Source: Ruminococcus hominis (GTDB lineage: Bacteria; Bacillota; Clostridia; Lachnospirales; Lachnospiraceae). From it: a DNA stretch of 64,000 nt. The position numbers and the translations under genes were made by a program. The DNA lies in NCBI RefSeq assembly GCF_014287355.1, contig NZ_JACOPE010000001.1, forward strand, positions 372,001 through 436,000, given 5' to 3'. Shown here in pieces: positions 26,634 to 35,383 of the stretch (position 1 is the first letter of the stretch; each line of letters begins with the position of its first letter). The notes beneath the pieces are model-generated. The model worked only from the letters and a program-made list of their open reading frames with translations, made no database searches and was not told the DNA's origin.

Positions 26634-28286
26634 ATGGCTTATACGGTAAAACAATTATTAGAATCGAAACAATTTCCTGATATGAGATTAGTGACATGTA
26701 AAGAAAATCTGAATCAGGAAATTAAAGGTATACGAATTATCGAAATAGAAGATATGGAAAGATATCTGACTGGAGGAGAGCTTCTTCTTACAAATATGAA
26801 AGTGTATTTCGGAGAAACGGACAGAGAGTTTCGGAAACATTTGAATGAACTGGAGAAGAAACAGGTCAGTGGATTTATTATAAAGCAGCATCCGGACATG
26901 GTACAGAAAGTCAATTATTATGATATTTTATTAAAGTTTTGTTCGGAACGTAATATTCCAGTGATAGAAATTTCGGAAGATGAGTATTATTGGGGTATTA
27001 TAAAATATGTTATTCTGCAGATCTATGATGAAAATATCGCACGGTTGATTTATTTCAAATTGACACACGACAATATTTCTAACATGTTATTGGATGGAGA
27101 GAATTTTGAAGATCCAACTAAAAATATTTTATTTCTATTGTCTTCTATGATTGGCAATCCGGTAGCGTTATATTATAGTAACTTAACTTGCTGTGCGTCC
27201 ACAACGCAGGATCTGTCTGATTTTGTATTTGAGAAAAATGTTGAGAAATATAAACCGGATATTGTTACCAGATTTGAATACAAAAAACAGAGAAAAGAGC
27301 ATACGCAATATATTACAAAAATACATGTGTTAGGTCGGGTAGAAGTTTATTTGGTAGTCACGGAAGTGAATATGCCATTAACAATACTGGACTATATGGC
27401 ATTGGAAAATGCTGTTTTTACTTTACAGTATAGTTTTATGGAAACATATGCTCGAAATGAGATAGAAAAAAAATATCAACGAGATATTGAATATAGCTTG
27501 CTTAATGGTTTATTAACGGGCGATGAATTGAGTAAAGCTGCAAGAATGCTAAAATTGGAAGATACAGATCAATATTGTGTGGTAAGTTTTCATACGATTT
27601 CAAGCAATAGCGAAGATTATTATACAAAAGAAGAATTAGAAGAAATCGGAGTGATAGAAGGCGAGATTCAGAGATTACTTCCAGATGAACATATTTACCG
27701 GAATTTGAATCAGATTGTGTGTATTCATGAAATTAAGCCTGGGGAAACACAAGCAGGGTTCCGGGAAGAAATGGAAAAATTATATCAGACAGTACAGAAG
27801 CAGATTTTTCACAGAAATAAGACAACGGATTTTCAGATTGGCATTGGAGGTATTGTTAATGGATATGGAGATTTGAAAAAATCTTTTAATGATTCAAAGA
27901 AAATCATAGACTATATGGATATGCTCAGATATCTCTATGGTGATAAGAATATATCGGTAGCCGATTTTTCTAAGCTCGGTTTTTTCCGGATTTTTGAAAA
28001 AATCAAAAATCGTGATGAACTGATGGAATATGTGCCAGAGTCACTTGTGAAATTATATTGGTATGATAAAGAACATGATGGAGAACTGATTGAAACGCTG
28101 CAGGCGTATCTGGACTGTGATAAGAGTGCGAATAAAGCAGCTGAAAAACTCTATGTAAATTATCGTACTCTTTCAGGGCGATTGAAAAAAATAAGAGATA
28201 TTTCTGGCATTGATTTCAAGAATTCTGCTGAGATGCTGGCTGTTAGAAATGGAATCGTTTTATTCAAAATGGCAGAAACACTGTAA
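26634..28286 (+). CDS. PucR/CdaR-family transcriptional regulator
   Basis: 550-residue regulator. Residues 1-130 are the N-terminal PucR ligand-sensing domain (LVTCKENLNQEIKGIRIIEI, RYLTGGELLLTNMKVYF, VSGFIIKQHPDM). A middle region of about 300 residues resembles the GGDEF-like domain of the CdaR group but has no catalytic motif. The last 65 residues are the PucR helix-turn-helix (LQAYLDCDKSANKAAEKLYV, NYRTLSGRLKKIRDISG). It starts 94 bases after the G-tract promoter with GACGAGGTG upstream. A terminator and then the FCT-like pilus operon follow, so it most likely controls that operon. Its last 74 codons are duplicated at 44101. Confidence 0.9.
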   Translation: MAYTVKQLLESKQFPDMRLVTCKENLNQEIKGIRIIEIEDMERYLTGGELLLTNMKVYFGETDREFRKHLNELEKKQVSGFIIKQHPDMVQKVNYYDILLKFCSERNIPVIEISEDEYYWGIIKYVILQIYDENIARLIYFKLTHDNISNMLLDGENFEDPTKNILFLLSSMIGNPVALYYSNLTCCASTTQDLSDFVFEKNVEKYKPDIVTRFEYKKQRKEHTQYITKIHVLGRVEVYLVVTEVNMPLTILDYMALENAVFTLQYSFMETYARNEIEKKYQRDIEYSLLNGLLTGDELSKAARMLKLEDTDQYCVVSFHTISSNSEDYYTKEELEEIGVIEGEIQRLLPDEHIYRNLNQIVCIHEIKPGETQAGFREEMEKLYQTVQKQIFHRNKTTDFQIGIGGIVNGYGDLKKSFNDSKKIIDYMDMLRYLYGDKNISVADFSKLGFFRIFEKIKNRDELMEYVPESLVKLYWYDKEHDGELIETLQAYLDCDKSANKAAEKLYVNYRTLSGRLKKIRDISGIDFKNSAEMLAVRNGIVLFKMAETL

Positions 28287-28294
28287 TTTAAAGA

Positions 28295-28329
28295 GAAACT
28301 ATATCTCTACGGTATGGTTTCTTTTTTTT
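28295..28329 (+). terminator. Terminator of the PucR gene
   Basis: GAAACTATA (28295-28303) pairs with TATGGTTTC (28313-28321), followed by eight T. Confidence 0.85.
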
Positions 28330-28344
28330 GCGAAAAACCGATAA

Positions 28345-28422
28345 CTACAAACTTTTTGTAGCAAAACGTGAAAATATCTTCCTATTCTCTGTATTATTTT
28401 TGCAAAAAACAAGTGCTATACT
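28345..28422 (+). promoter_or_regulatory. Pilus operon promoter with upstream dyad
   Basis: CTACAAA-CTT-TTTGTAG (28345-28361) is a perfect 7-base inverted repeat, about 70 bases upstream of the likely start point. A good -10 box TATACT lies at 28417-28422 but there is no -35 match at 17 bp (ATTTTT), as expected where an activator is needed. The dyad is retained in the duplicate at 44382-44398 with only the loop changed. PucR is the obvious candidate to bind it; that is inference. Confidence 0.6.
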
Positions 28423-28482
28423 TTAACCAGTACATAAAAGAATACCTTGATTATCTAAGTTGATATGAAGCAGGAATGAAAC

Positions 28483-29034
28483 ATGAAAAAGAAACAGGTT
28501 GAGAAAGAACAGAATAATGAGAAACAGCTTCCCAGACAGGAAACGACACTGGGAGAAGATATCTTTCAGCTGTTATTGAAGATTGTTCTTATCATTTTGG
28601 CGGTCATCCTTGTTTTTACATTTATGTACGGGATGGCGAGAAACAATGACGTATCTATGAAACCAGCAATAAAAGATGGTGATCTGGTCATGTATTATCG
28701 ACTGGACAAGCGTTTTGTGTCCGGTGATATTGCAGTATTTAAGAAAGATGGCAGAACAACCACAGGCAGGGTTGTAGCAGTAGCAGGTGATACCGTGGAT
28801 ATTACAAAAGACGGTTTGATGATTAACGGTGCTACGCAGATTTCACAGGATATATACTTTGATACTACACAGTTTCAAAATGGAGTTGACTTCCCAATCA
28901 CCGTTGGAGAAGGTCAGATATTTGTACTGGGTGATAACAGACCGGAGGCGTCAGATAGCAGAATCTATGGCTGTATCAATGTAAAAGATGTCAAAGGAAA
29001 AGTTATAGCGGTTATTCGGACCAGAGGAATCTAA
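28483..29034 (+). CDS. Signal peptidase I homologue, SipA/LepA-type pilus assembly factor, catalytic lysine lost
   Basis: 183-residue membrane protein: cytoplasmic N terminus, one membrane helix (about residues 33-51), and an extracytoplasmic S26-type domain. The SPase serine is kept (Ser58 in NDVSMKPAIKDGD), but where the catalytic lysine precedes RVVAVAGDTVDI there is Gly95. The domain-E motif GDNRPEASDSR is intact. In Streptococcus pyogenes FCT pilus loci the SipA homologue also lacks the catalytic dyad and is nevertheless needed for pilus polymerisation. Position directly before an FctA-type pilin and a class B sortase matches that arrangement. Chaperone or sortase partner is the likely role; general signal-peptide cleavage is unlikely. 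Confidence 0.85.
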   Translation: MKKKQVEKEQNNEKQLPRQETTLGEDIFQLLLKIVLIILAVILVFTFMYGMARNNDVSMKPAIKDGDLVMYYRLDKRFVSGDIAVFKKDGRTTTGRVVAVAGDTVDITKDGLMINGATQISQDIYFDTTQFQNGVDFPITVGEGQIFVLGDNRPEASDSRIYGCINVKDVKGKVIAVIRTRGI

Positions 29035-29092
29035 TCCCCTCCTCCGTTAATCAAATATAAATCAATCTAAATTTTACAAGGGAGGAATCACT

Positions 29093-30232
29093 ATGGGCAT
29101 GAATAAAATGTTCAAAAAAGTGCTCGCAGTTGTTGCAGCCGGTGCCATGACAATGGGAATGGCAATGCCAACATTTGCGGCAGATGCGGGCAAGACAACG
29201 GAGGCATGGATTACTAAGACCTACAATACCGAGGTTGGAAAGGCTGAAACATTTAGCTTTACAGCAACACAGAAAACAGGTGATGGTTTAATAGGTACAA
29301 CAGCTAACGTTACAATGCCCAAAATTTCGTTTACAGCTGATCAAACGGGAACGAATTCTGAAAGAGGTCAGATTAAATTTCCGACATATCCAGAAGCAGG
29401 AAAGTATGAGTATACTGTAACAGAGACACAGACAGCAGATCCGGAAGTATCTGGTGAGCATAAAAAAATGATCATGTCACTGGCTGAGTATACAATGGAT
29501 GTATATGTTACAGATGGTGCAACTGGTACGGAAATTTCTAATATTATCGTTAATAAGAAAAAAGACGATAAGGGAGAAACACCAACAGGTACAACAGGTA
29601 AAGTAGACATCAGTAATACGGATAAGAATGGATTTAAATTTACTAACACCTATGTACAGGAAGCCGGTACCGGTACTGATCCGACAAATCCAGATCCGAC
29701 TTATGACAAAGATGGTTCTTTAAATGTAACTAAGACAATCAATGCAAATGGTGGAACAGTAGATGCAGATAAAGACTTCGATTTCACAGCAACATTTAAT
29801 TTCCCAAAAGGAACAGATAAAAATACACTTGGTGGTGTAAAAGATGCTGATGGACATGTTATTGATATCAACGAAAACGGAACTTGTACATTTACACTGA
29901 AAGCAAACAAAAATATGAAATTTACAGGTGTGCCGGTAGGAACAAAGATCAATGTAACTGAGTCTGCAACACCAAACTATAAAGGAAGTGCAGTAAGCGT
30001 ATTTAACGGACAATCACAGACTAAAGTAGAGGCTTCTAAGTACAATATGGCTTTTACTGTTAAAAATACACTTGGACAGAACCAGAATAAAGTTGATGTA
30101 ACCAACACATATGATTACGTACCGACAACTGGTATCATCATGAACACTCTTCCATATGTTCTGATGATCGCTCTTTGCGGTGCAGCACTGATGGCATTCG
30201 TTGCTTTCAAACGCAGAAGATTACAGAAATAA
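29093..30232 (+). CDS. FctA/T-antigen-like pilus backbone protein
   Basis: 379-residue secreted protein with a classical signal peptide ending near AFA at residues 28-30. Two pilin isopeptide-linkage domains of the Spy0128 type follow (about 35-185 and 205-345). Each has a lysine near its start, a central glutamate strand (YEYTVTETQTADPEVSGEHK) and ends in FTNTY or VTNTYDY, the strand that carries the bond-forming asparagine. The sorting signal is VPTTG at about 344-348, then a hydrophobic helix and KRRRLQK. A VPTTG motif resembles the QVPTG of Spy0128, which is joined by a class B sortase like the one encoded next. Probably the shaft subunit. Confidence 0.88.
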   Translation: MGMNKMFKKVLAVVAAGAMTMGMAMPTFAADAGKTTEAWITKTYNTEVGKAETFSFTATQKTGDGLIGTTANVTMPKISFTADQTGTNSERGQIKFPTYPEAGKYEYTVTETQTADPEVSGEHKKMIMSLAEYTMDVYVTDGATGTEISNIIVNKKKDDKGETPTGTTGKVDISNTDKNGFKFTNTYVQEAGTGTDPTNPDPTYDKDGSLNVTKTINANGGTVDADKDFDFTATFNFPKGTDKNTLGGVKDADGHVIDINENGTCTFTLKANKNMKFTGVPVGTKINVTESATPNYKGSAVSVFNGQSQTKVEASKYNMAFTVKNTLGQNQNKVDVTNTYDYVPTTGIIMNTLPYVLMIALCGAALMAFVAFKRRRLQK

Positions 30233-30250
30233 TTTTATAAATGAACCGGG

Positions 30251-30292
30251 AAAGGGGATGTGTGCGGCGTTGCTCCGCCGCATTCCCTTTTT
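30251..30292 (+). terminator. Hairpin between pilin and sortase genes (attenuator)
   Basis: Stem TGCGGCG (30263-30269) / CGCCGCA (30276-30282), extended by AAAGGG (30251-30256) and CCCTTT (30285-30290), ending in TTTTTCT. It lies directly after the pilin stop, inside the operon, so it would trim read-through into the sortase gene. Confidence 0.8.
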
Positions 30293-30324
30293 CTAAATCA
30301 AGAAGAAAAGCAGGAATATTTCAT

Positions 30325-31227
30325 ATGAAAAAAATAGCAAAGTTCATAGTGAAGGGAATCGATCATATGGTAAATCTGATAGCATTGTTGCTGGTTCTTA
30401 TGACAATGTTCCTGTCATGCTATATGTTATGGGATTCAAACCAGGTTTATCAGGCGGCAGATGCGAAAAACTATGAAGCCTATATTCCAACAGAAAAACA
30501 TACAAAATCATTTGAAGAATTACAGAAAATTAATCCGGATGTGATTGGCTGGATCCGGGTGAACGATACTAATATCAATTATCCGCTGTTACAGACAGAT
30601 AATGATGATACTTATATGAATACAGATGCAGAAGGAAAATATTCTTTAAGTGGAGCTATCTTTTTACATTGTGGTAATAAGCCAGACTTTTCAGATTTTA
30701 ACAATATTATTTATGGTCACCACATGGAAAAGGAAAAGATGTTCGGTGATATTGGTAATTTTACGGATGAGACATATTTTGATGAGCATCCGTATGGAAA
30801 TCTTTTCTTTGACGGAAAAGATCATGGAATCGAATTCTATGCATTGATGCAGGTAGATGCCTATAATGAAACGATTTTCAATGTGTGCCCAGACACATCA
30901 GAGGCAAAGCAAGCGTATCTGCTGGAAATAATAGACAATGCTTTATATAAACGAGAGTTGAACATTACTGAAGATGATCATCTGGTTTTGTTGACCACAT
31001 GTACATCTGATATGACAAATGGAAGAAATGTATTAGTGGGAAGGCTGACAGACCAGGTTTATCCGGAAAAAGAAAAAGCAAAGAATCTTGGCACGGGAAT
31101 TGATCAATTAAAAGATATGATTACGAATGTTCCGGTTATCATTTGGATGATTGTGATTATTATAGTCTTACTACTGCTGAATAGACAAATAGGAAAGAAG
31201 GGAAGGAAAAAACATGAAAAGGATTGA
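30325..31227 (+). CDS. Class B sortase, pilus type
   Basis: Membrane transpeptidase expected to polymerise or anchor the FctA-like pilin. About 300 residues with an N-terminal membrane anchor (residues 15-36), catalytic His132 (YGHHM), Cys226 in LLTTCTSDM and Arg234 (GRNVLVGRL), and a C-terminal hydrophobic helix, the topology of pilus sortases. The TTCTSDMTNGRNVLVGRL spacing is that of class B. ATG 30325 is chosen because the earlier in-frame start at 30241 reads through the attenuator hairpin. It overlaps the next gene by 14 bases. Confidence 0.9.
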   Translation: MKKIAKFIVKGIDHMVNLIALLLVLMTMFLSCYMLWDSNQVYQAADAKNYEAYIPTEKHTKSFEELQKINPDVIGWIRVNDTNINYPLLQTDNDDTYMNTDAEGKYSLSGAIFLHCGNKPDFSDFNNIIYGHHMEKEKMFGDIGNFTDETYFDEHPYGNLFFDGKDHGIEFYALMQVDAYNETIFNVCPDTSEAKQAYLLEIIDNALYKRELNITEDDHLVLLTTCTSDMTNGRNVLVGRLTDQVYPEKEKAKNLGTGIDQLKDMITNVPVIIWMIVIIIVLLLLNRQIGKKGRKKHEKD

Positions 31228-31861
31228 GTTAAAAAAAGTCAGCATTGTGTTCCTGACCATGCTTCTTTTCCTGAGCATACAGATACCAGCCTTTGCAGCT
31301 GATACTGATACTACAGTGAAAATACCAGTGGAACAGGTATTTGACAGCAAAAATACGGATGCTTCGGATGAATTTATGTATGCTTTGCTAACAGATCAGT
31401 CAGATGCACCAATGCCTGATGGCAGCAGCAATCGGCGATATGTATGGAACATGAAAGGCAATATAGCTACGGAAATTACCATGAATATCAGAAATGCAGG
31501 TCAGTATCATTACAAAATCTGTCAGATAACAGAGAAGAAAGAAAATTATAGCTATGATGAGAGAAACTATGATATTACAGTGGAAGCATTTTATAATGCA
31601 GATAATCAGTTGAAAGTAATAACGGTGGTTGAAAACCAAGATGGAGAGAAAGTTTCAGAAATTTCTTTTAAAAATAGTTATACTTGGCAGGGAAAAGATA
31701 AATCTGGACCATCATTGATATCAAAAATCAGTAAGAGCAATAGTGTAAAGACTGGAGATGATAGTCCTATCATGGGATATTTTACATTATTACTGGGTTC
31801 ATTGGTTTGCCTGATTGCTATGATCAGAGAAAACCAGAGAAAGAAGAAAGAAGATGCATAA
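31214..31861 (+). CDS. FctB-like minor pilin
   Basis: 215-residue secreted protein: signal peptide to about residue 29 (IPAFAAD), one pilin isopeptide-type domain (GQYHYKICQITEKKENYSYD, then YDITVEAFY and ending FKNSYTW), and a C-terminal VKTGD motif followed by a membrane helix and a basic tail. VKTGD is a weak sorting signal that I also see in the minor pilin at 57250. By position after the sortase it corresponds to FctB, the subunit that anchors streptococcal FCT pili to the wall. It overlaps the sortase gene and the adhesin gene, so translation is coupled. Confidence 0.82.
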   Translation: MKRIELKKVSIVFLTMLLFLSIQIPAFAADTDTTVKIPVEQVFDSKNTDASDEFMYALLTDQSDAPMPDGSSNRRYVWNMKGNIATEITMNIRNAGQYHYKICQITEKKENYSYDERNYDITVEAFYNADNQLKVITVVENQDGEKVSEISFKNSYTWQGKDKSGPSLISKISKSNSVKTGDDSPIMGYFTLLLGSLVCLIAMIRENQRKKKEDA

Positions 31862-34800
31862 AATGAGGCACAATAAGTGGAATAAATACTTTAAAATTGC
31901 ATGTTCCTGGATTTTGATTTTTTCTATGTGCTTTTTATCTCTGAATACGGTAAATGCATCAGCTGAAGATACAACTGCTTTTGAATCAGAAAGTGAAACC
32001 GGAGATACCGAAATAGAATCAGAGCCATCTACAGATCAGTTTACTTCTGAAAATGAAGAAACAAAACAGGAAATGGAGAAACAAATCCCGGACAGTATTA
32101 AGGTGGATCAGCTAAATGCTGAAATTCAAAATAGAGTTGCGAATGGTGAAGTGCCATCAACAGATCGAGTAAAGTATGTAGATGAAAAAGGAAAAATAAT
32201 TGAGGGAGCACCGACAACCATTGAGCTTGGAAAAATTTCTGATCATACAGAAATAACCATAGCTGATAAAAATTATGAATTTAAGAATGCCAAAGTAAGT
32301 GATGAAGACTGTGTATTTATCGGACAGTATGAAAATTATATTTATTATAGTACAGATGGCAATATTGCAAAGAAGCTAACAGATGAACAGTTGCTTGTAA
32401 TGACTTACTCCGAGAGTAAAAATTCTGTTAATGAAGAAATCGAACAAGTAGCTACAGAAGATACGAATAAATCGGAAGAATCGACGGAACAGATTATTGA
32501 TAATGAAGGAGGAACTGAGCAGCCAGAAGAACTGAACGTCCCAGAGAGCATATCTGTACAGAGCTTGGATGAAGCATTACAGATTAGTGTCGCAAATGGT
32601 GATGAAAATGCAACATCTACAGATCGGGTAGAATATGTAGATGTCAATGGAAACCCAATTGCAGGAGCACCTTCTGTCATTCAATTTGGAGCAATTGCGG
32701 ATCATAAAGATTTATCTATAGAAGGCAGACATTTCGAGTTTAAGAGTGCAAAAGTAGATGGAAAAAACTGTGTATACATCGGAAAATATAATGACACTGT
32801 ATATTACAGCACGGATGGCGTGATTGCCATCAAATTGGATGATGGTCAGAAACTTACAATGACTTATCAGGAATATTACAATATTAGAGTCAATGAAGAA
32901 ATCCCGGAAGGTGGAGTAGCTGGTACGATTACGACAAAAGCAGGAACGGTAAAGGTAAATACTGCTGAAACGATACGTGTAAATGCTGGAGAAACGTGGA
33001 AGTTCACCGTGAAACCAGGAACAGCTAATAAAGTCAGATATAAAATTGGAAGCGTTACAGCAGCAGATGTATCTACAAGTATTAAACGAGTATCTGGAGA
33101 TGAATATGAAGCCAATTATGAAGCAAATTTTCAGAAAGACGATACAGTAACGGTTGCATATGATAAAAAGGGTGTATATCGTGTAACGATTAACACCGAA
33201 GACAATAATGGATTTGAATATATCAATATTGAGCATAGTAAAGAGAATGGATGGGACTATTTACCAGAACAACATAAACTTGTATGGACATATACGGAAG
33301 ATAAAGTGAAGTATGATGGATCTATTGATCTTCCAAAATTCCATATAAAAAGAGGATATAGATTGGTTCATATGGTATTAAATGGAGAAACGGTAGCAGC
33401 TGCAGATAGTAACAAAGAAGTTCCGGATGGTGTGGGAGCGAATCAAGGTGTAAAAGGACATGCAGGTAAACTTATTGTAAATGCCCAAATAACTAATGAA
33501 TATACTAAAAATAAAGATGACGAAACAGATTGTAGCTTTGAATACAGTTTCAATGTGCAATGTACAGACGGAGGAGGGAGAGATTTTAATTTTAATTTAG
33601 CTCCGTATCGAACAGGGAAGCAGGTTTTAACCGTACGTTTAAAAACAGACAACCGTCGAAGTGGTGAAGGTATCGATGTTGTCATGTGGGATCCTGATCA
33701 GAAAAAGCTGGTTCCAATGAAAGATAATGATACGGTAAATATGGATCCTGTGGGAGACGGAGTAGTAACTTTAAAGAAAAGACAAGTGAGAATCTTTTTT
33801 GCAAAGCCAAAACCAGGATATCGATTTGCAGGAGTGGGTGTAGACAGTGCACAGCCGTCAGGTGGAGTTCATACTGATGGCGGAAAATCTAGAGCTGTTG
33901 TAGATGATCTAAATAATATGAATGCTACTTCTCTTGGAAAAAAAGGAGAATTTAAAGTTTATGATGAAATTTGGGAAGCAGCTAAAAATGCAGCAAGTAG
34001 TGCAGGGTATGAAAAATTTTTGGCATATGCAGGAGAGAAGACAACACATGATACCGATTGGGAATTGTATGCAGGCTATTTCATGTCTACGAAAGAAAGC
34101 GTCTATGTACATTACAATTCTGGTGCCGGCGAAGGTGTGCTTCCGGCAGATGCAGTTGTGAAAAATATTCCGTATAATGAGGAACTTGATACTGTAAAGA
34201 ACAAACCAATGCAGTCTTATGGAGAAAATCCAAACACCTATGAGGGAAAAAGGGGGATGGGAAGCACCTTTCGAATAGGGGAGGAATGGCCAGAACCAAC
34301 CTGTGAGGGATATGAATTCCTTGGCTGGAAGCTACGTCTGACTCCGTGGTTTGGAGCTCCACAATATAGTGATAAGTTATATCAGCATAATGAAGTCTTT
34401 AAAATTTCTGAGGAAAATTATGAATTTGCCGCAAACCGTGACCTTCCAGTGTCTGTATGGACTGATGGGGTGGGATATCAATTCGTTGCACAGTGGAAAA
34501 AAACAGCCCAAAAAGAAATAAAGGTTGAGCATTATCTCAAGGTACCGGGTGGAACGGAAAAACTTGAGAAGACAACTTCAGGAACCATTTCCTTTGCAAC
34601 AGGAGACGAGAGTGTTAAAGCGTTCGCAAAACCAGAAACAAACGGAACATTTCCAGGTTATGTTTTTGATACAGAAGATTCTCGAAATGAATTAGAAAAA
34701 GATGTAAAAAATGATTCGTCTTCTGATACAATTACACTTAAACTGTATTATAAACCAACTGTTTTAACGGTAAGCAAAACCGTAACCGGATACAATATGG

Positions 34801-35273
34801 AACCGAATAGATCGTATGAGTTTACAATAAAAGCCGTTCCACCATCAGGAACTGATGCAAGTACCGCTACTATAACGGATGGGCAGATTTTCATAAGAAA
34901 AGGAAATGATGAAGTAGAGAATCTCACCTTTACAAAGAATCAGGCTACGTTTAACCTGGCAAAAGGTGAATCCGTAGACATTAGTTGTCTGCCAACAGGA
35001 TGGACATATACAGTTACGGAAACTGATCCTGGAAAAAATTACAAAACAAGCTATAAATTAAATGACCGTGATGCAACTGATGGAAGAGAAGCAGAATTCA
35101 GAACTTCCACAACAGGAAATGATGAGATTATGTTTACAAATGCATCTACAGTGGCACCTCCGGAAACAGGAAGAACCTTTTATGATAGCGAATGGATTTT
35201 ATTGCTGATTGTTATATTGGTTATAAGTGCAGGTGGCATGACATTTCTTAGAAAAATGAAAAAGCGTTATTAG
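31854..35273 (+). CDS. 1139-residue wall-anchored adhesin, probable pilus tip protein
   Basis: Signal peptide (to about residue 36), then two tandem copies of a domain of about 140 residues; compare VANGEVPSTDRVKYVDEKGK with VANGDENATSTDRVEYVD, each ending at a YYSTDG-LT-LMTY phrase. A middle region of unknown fold (about 340-740) follows. Next are an InlB-type repeat (YVHYNSGAGEGVLPADAVVK, then YEFLGWKL and FVAQWKK) and a MucBP-like repeat (KVEHYLKVPGGTEKLEKT). The final isopeptide pilin domain (about 970-1100) ends in FTNASTVAPPETG, a PPETG sorting signal with membrane helix and KRY tail. In FCT-like operons the large protein caps the pilus. Its first codons overlap the FctB-like gene. The C-terminal segment has a diverged broken paralogue at 44618-44995. 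Confidence 0.85.
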   Translation: MHKMRHNKWNKYFKIACSWILIFSMCFLSLNTVNASAEDTTAFESESETGDTEIESEPSTDQFTSENEETKQEMEKQIPDSIKVDQLNAEIQNRVANGEVPSTDRVKYVDEKGKIIEGAPTTIELGKISDHTEITIADKNYEFKNAKVSDEDCVFIGQYENYIYYSTDGNIAKKLTDEQLLVMTYSESKNSVNEEIEQVATEDTNKSEESTEQIIDNEGGTEQPEELNVPESISVQSLDEALQISVANGDENATSTDRVEYVDVNGNPIAGAPSVIQFGAIADHKDLSIEGRHFEFKSAKVDGKNCVYIGKYNDTVYYSTDGVIAIKLDDGQKLTMTYQEYYNIRVNEEIPEGGVAGTITTKAGTVKVNTAETIRVNAGETWKFTVKPGTANKVRYKIGSVTAADVSTSIKRVSGDEYEANYEANFQKDDTVTVAYDKKGVYRVTINTEDNNGFEYINIEHSKENGWDYLPEQHKLVWTYTEDKVKYDGSIDLPKFHIKRGYRLVHMVLNGETVAAADSNKEVPDGVGANQGVKGHAGKLIVNAQITNEYTKNKDDETDCSFEYSFNVQCTDGGGRDFNFNLAPYRTGKQVLTVRLKTDNRRSGEGIDVVMWDPDQKKLVPMKDNDTVNMDPVGDGVVTLKKRQVRIFFAKPKPGYRFAGVGVDSAQPSGGVHTDGGKSRAVVDDLNNMNATSLGKKGEFKVYDEIWEAAKNAASSAGYEKFLAYAGEKTTHDTDWELYAGYFMSTKESVYVHYNSGAGEGVLPADAVVKNIPYNEELDTVKNKPMQSYGENPNTYEGKRGMGSTFRIGEEWPEPTCEGYEFLGWKLRLTPWFGAPQYSDKLYQHNEVFKISEENYEFAANRDLPVSVWTDGVGYQFVAQWKKTAQKEIKVEHYLKVPGGTEKLEKTTSGTISFATGDESVKAFAKPETNGTFPGYVFDTEDSRNELEKDVKNDSSSDTITLKLYYKPTVLTVSKTVTGYNMEPNRSYEFTIKAVPPSGTDASTATITDGQIFIRKGNDEVENLTFTKNQATFNLAKGESVDISCLPTGWTYTVTETDPGKNYKTSYKLNDRDATDGREAEFRTSTTGNDEIMFTNASTVAPPETGRTFYDSEWILLLIVILVISAGGMTFLRKMKKRY

Positions 35274-35280
35274 ACAAATA

Positions 35281-35330
35281 GGAAGAATTATGCTTGAAAT
35301 GTGTGAGTGAAAAGTATGATTCTTCCTGTT
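35281..35330 (+). terminator. Terminator-like inverted repeat after the adhesin gene
   Basis: GGAAGAAT (35281-35288) pairs with ATTCTTCC (35319-35326), followed by TGTTT. A matching structure follows the adhesin remnant at 45001-45056. The T run is weak here, so read-through into the next gene is likely. Confidence 0.55.
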
Positions 35331-35383
35331 TCAATCAATGAGTTTATGTACGGAACAAAGAAAAGAGAGAGAGGTGAGCACCT

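Larger units (their letters stand above)
28065..28580 (+). repeat. Direct repeat copy 1 (pucR 3' end to sipA 5' end)
   Basis: This 516-base stretch recurs at 44101-44617 with a handful of base changes and one extra base. It spans the end of the PucR gene, its terminator, the pilus promoter region and the first 33 codons of the signal-peptidase-like gene. The copies lie in the same orientation 16 kb apart. Confidence 0.93.

Noticed and set aside
28287..28482. Cyclic-di-GMP riboswitch in the pilus leaders
   Set aside because: I looked for the GEMM core and a type II equivalent ahead of the surface operons because of the HD-GYP proteins, and saw neither.
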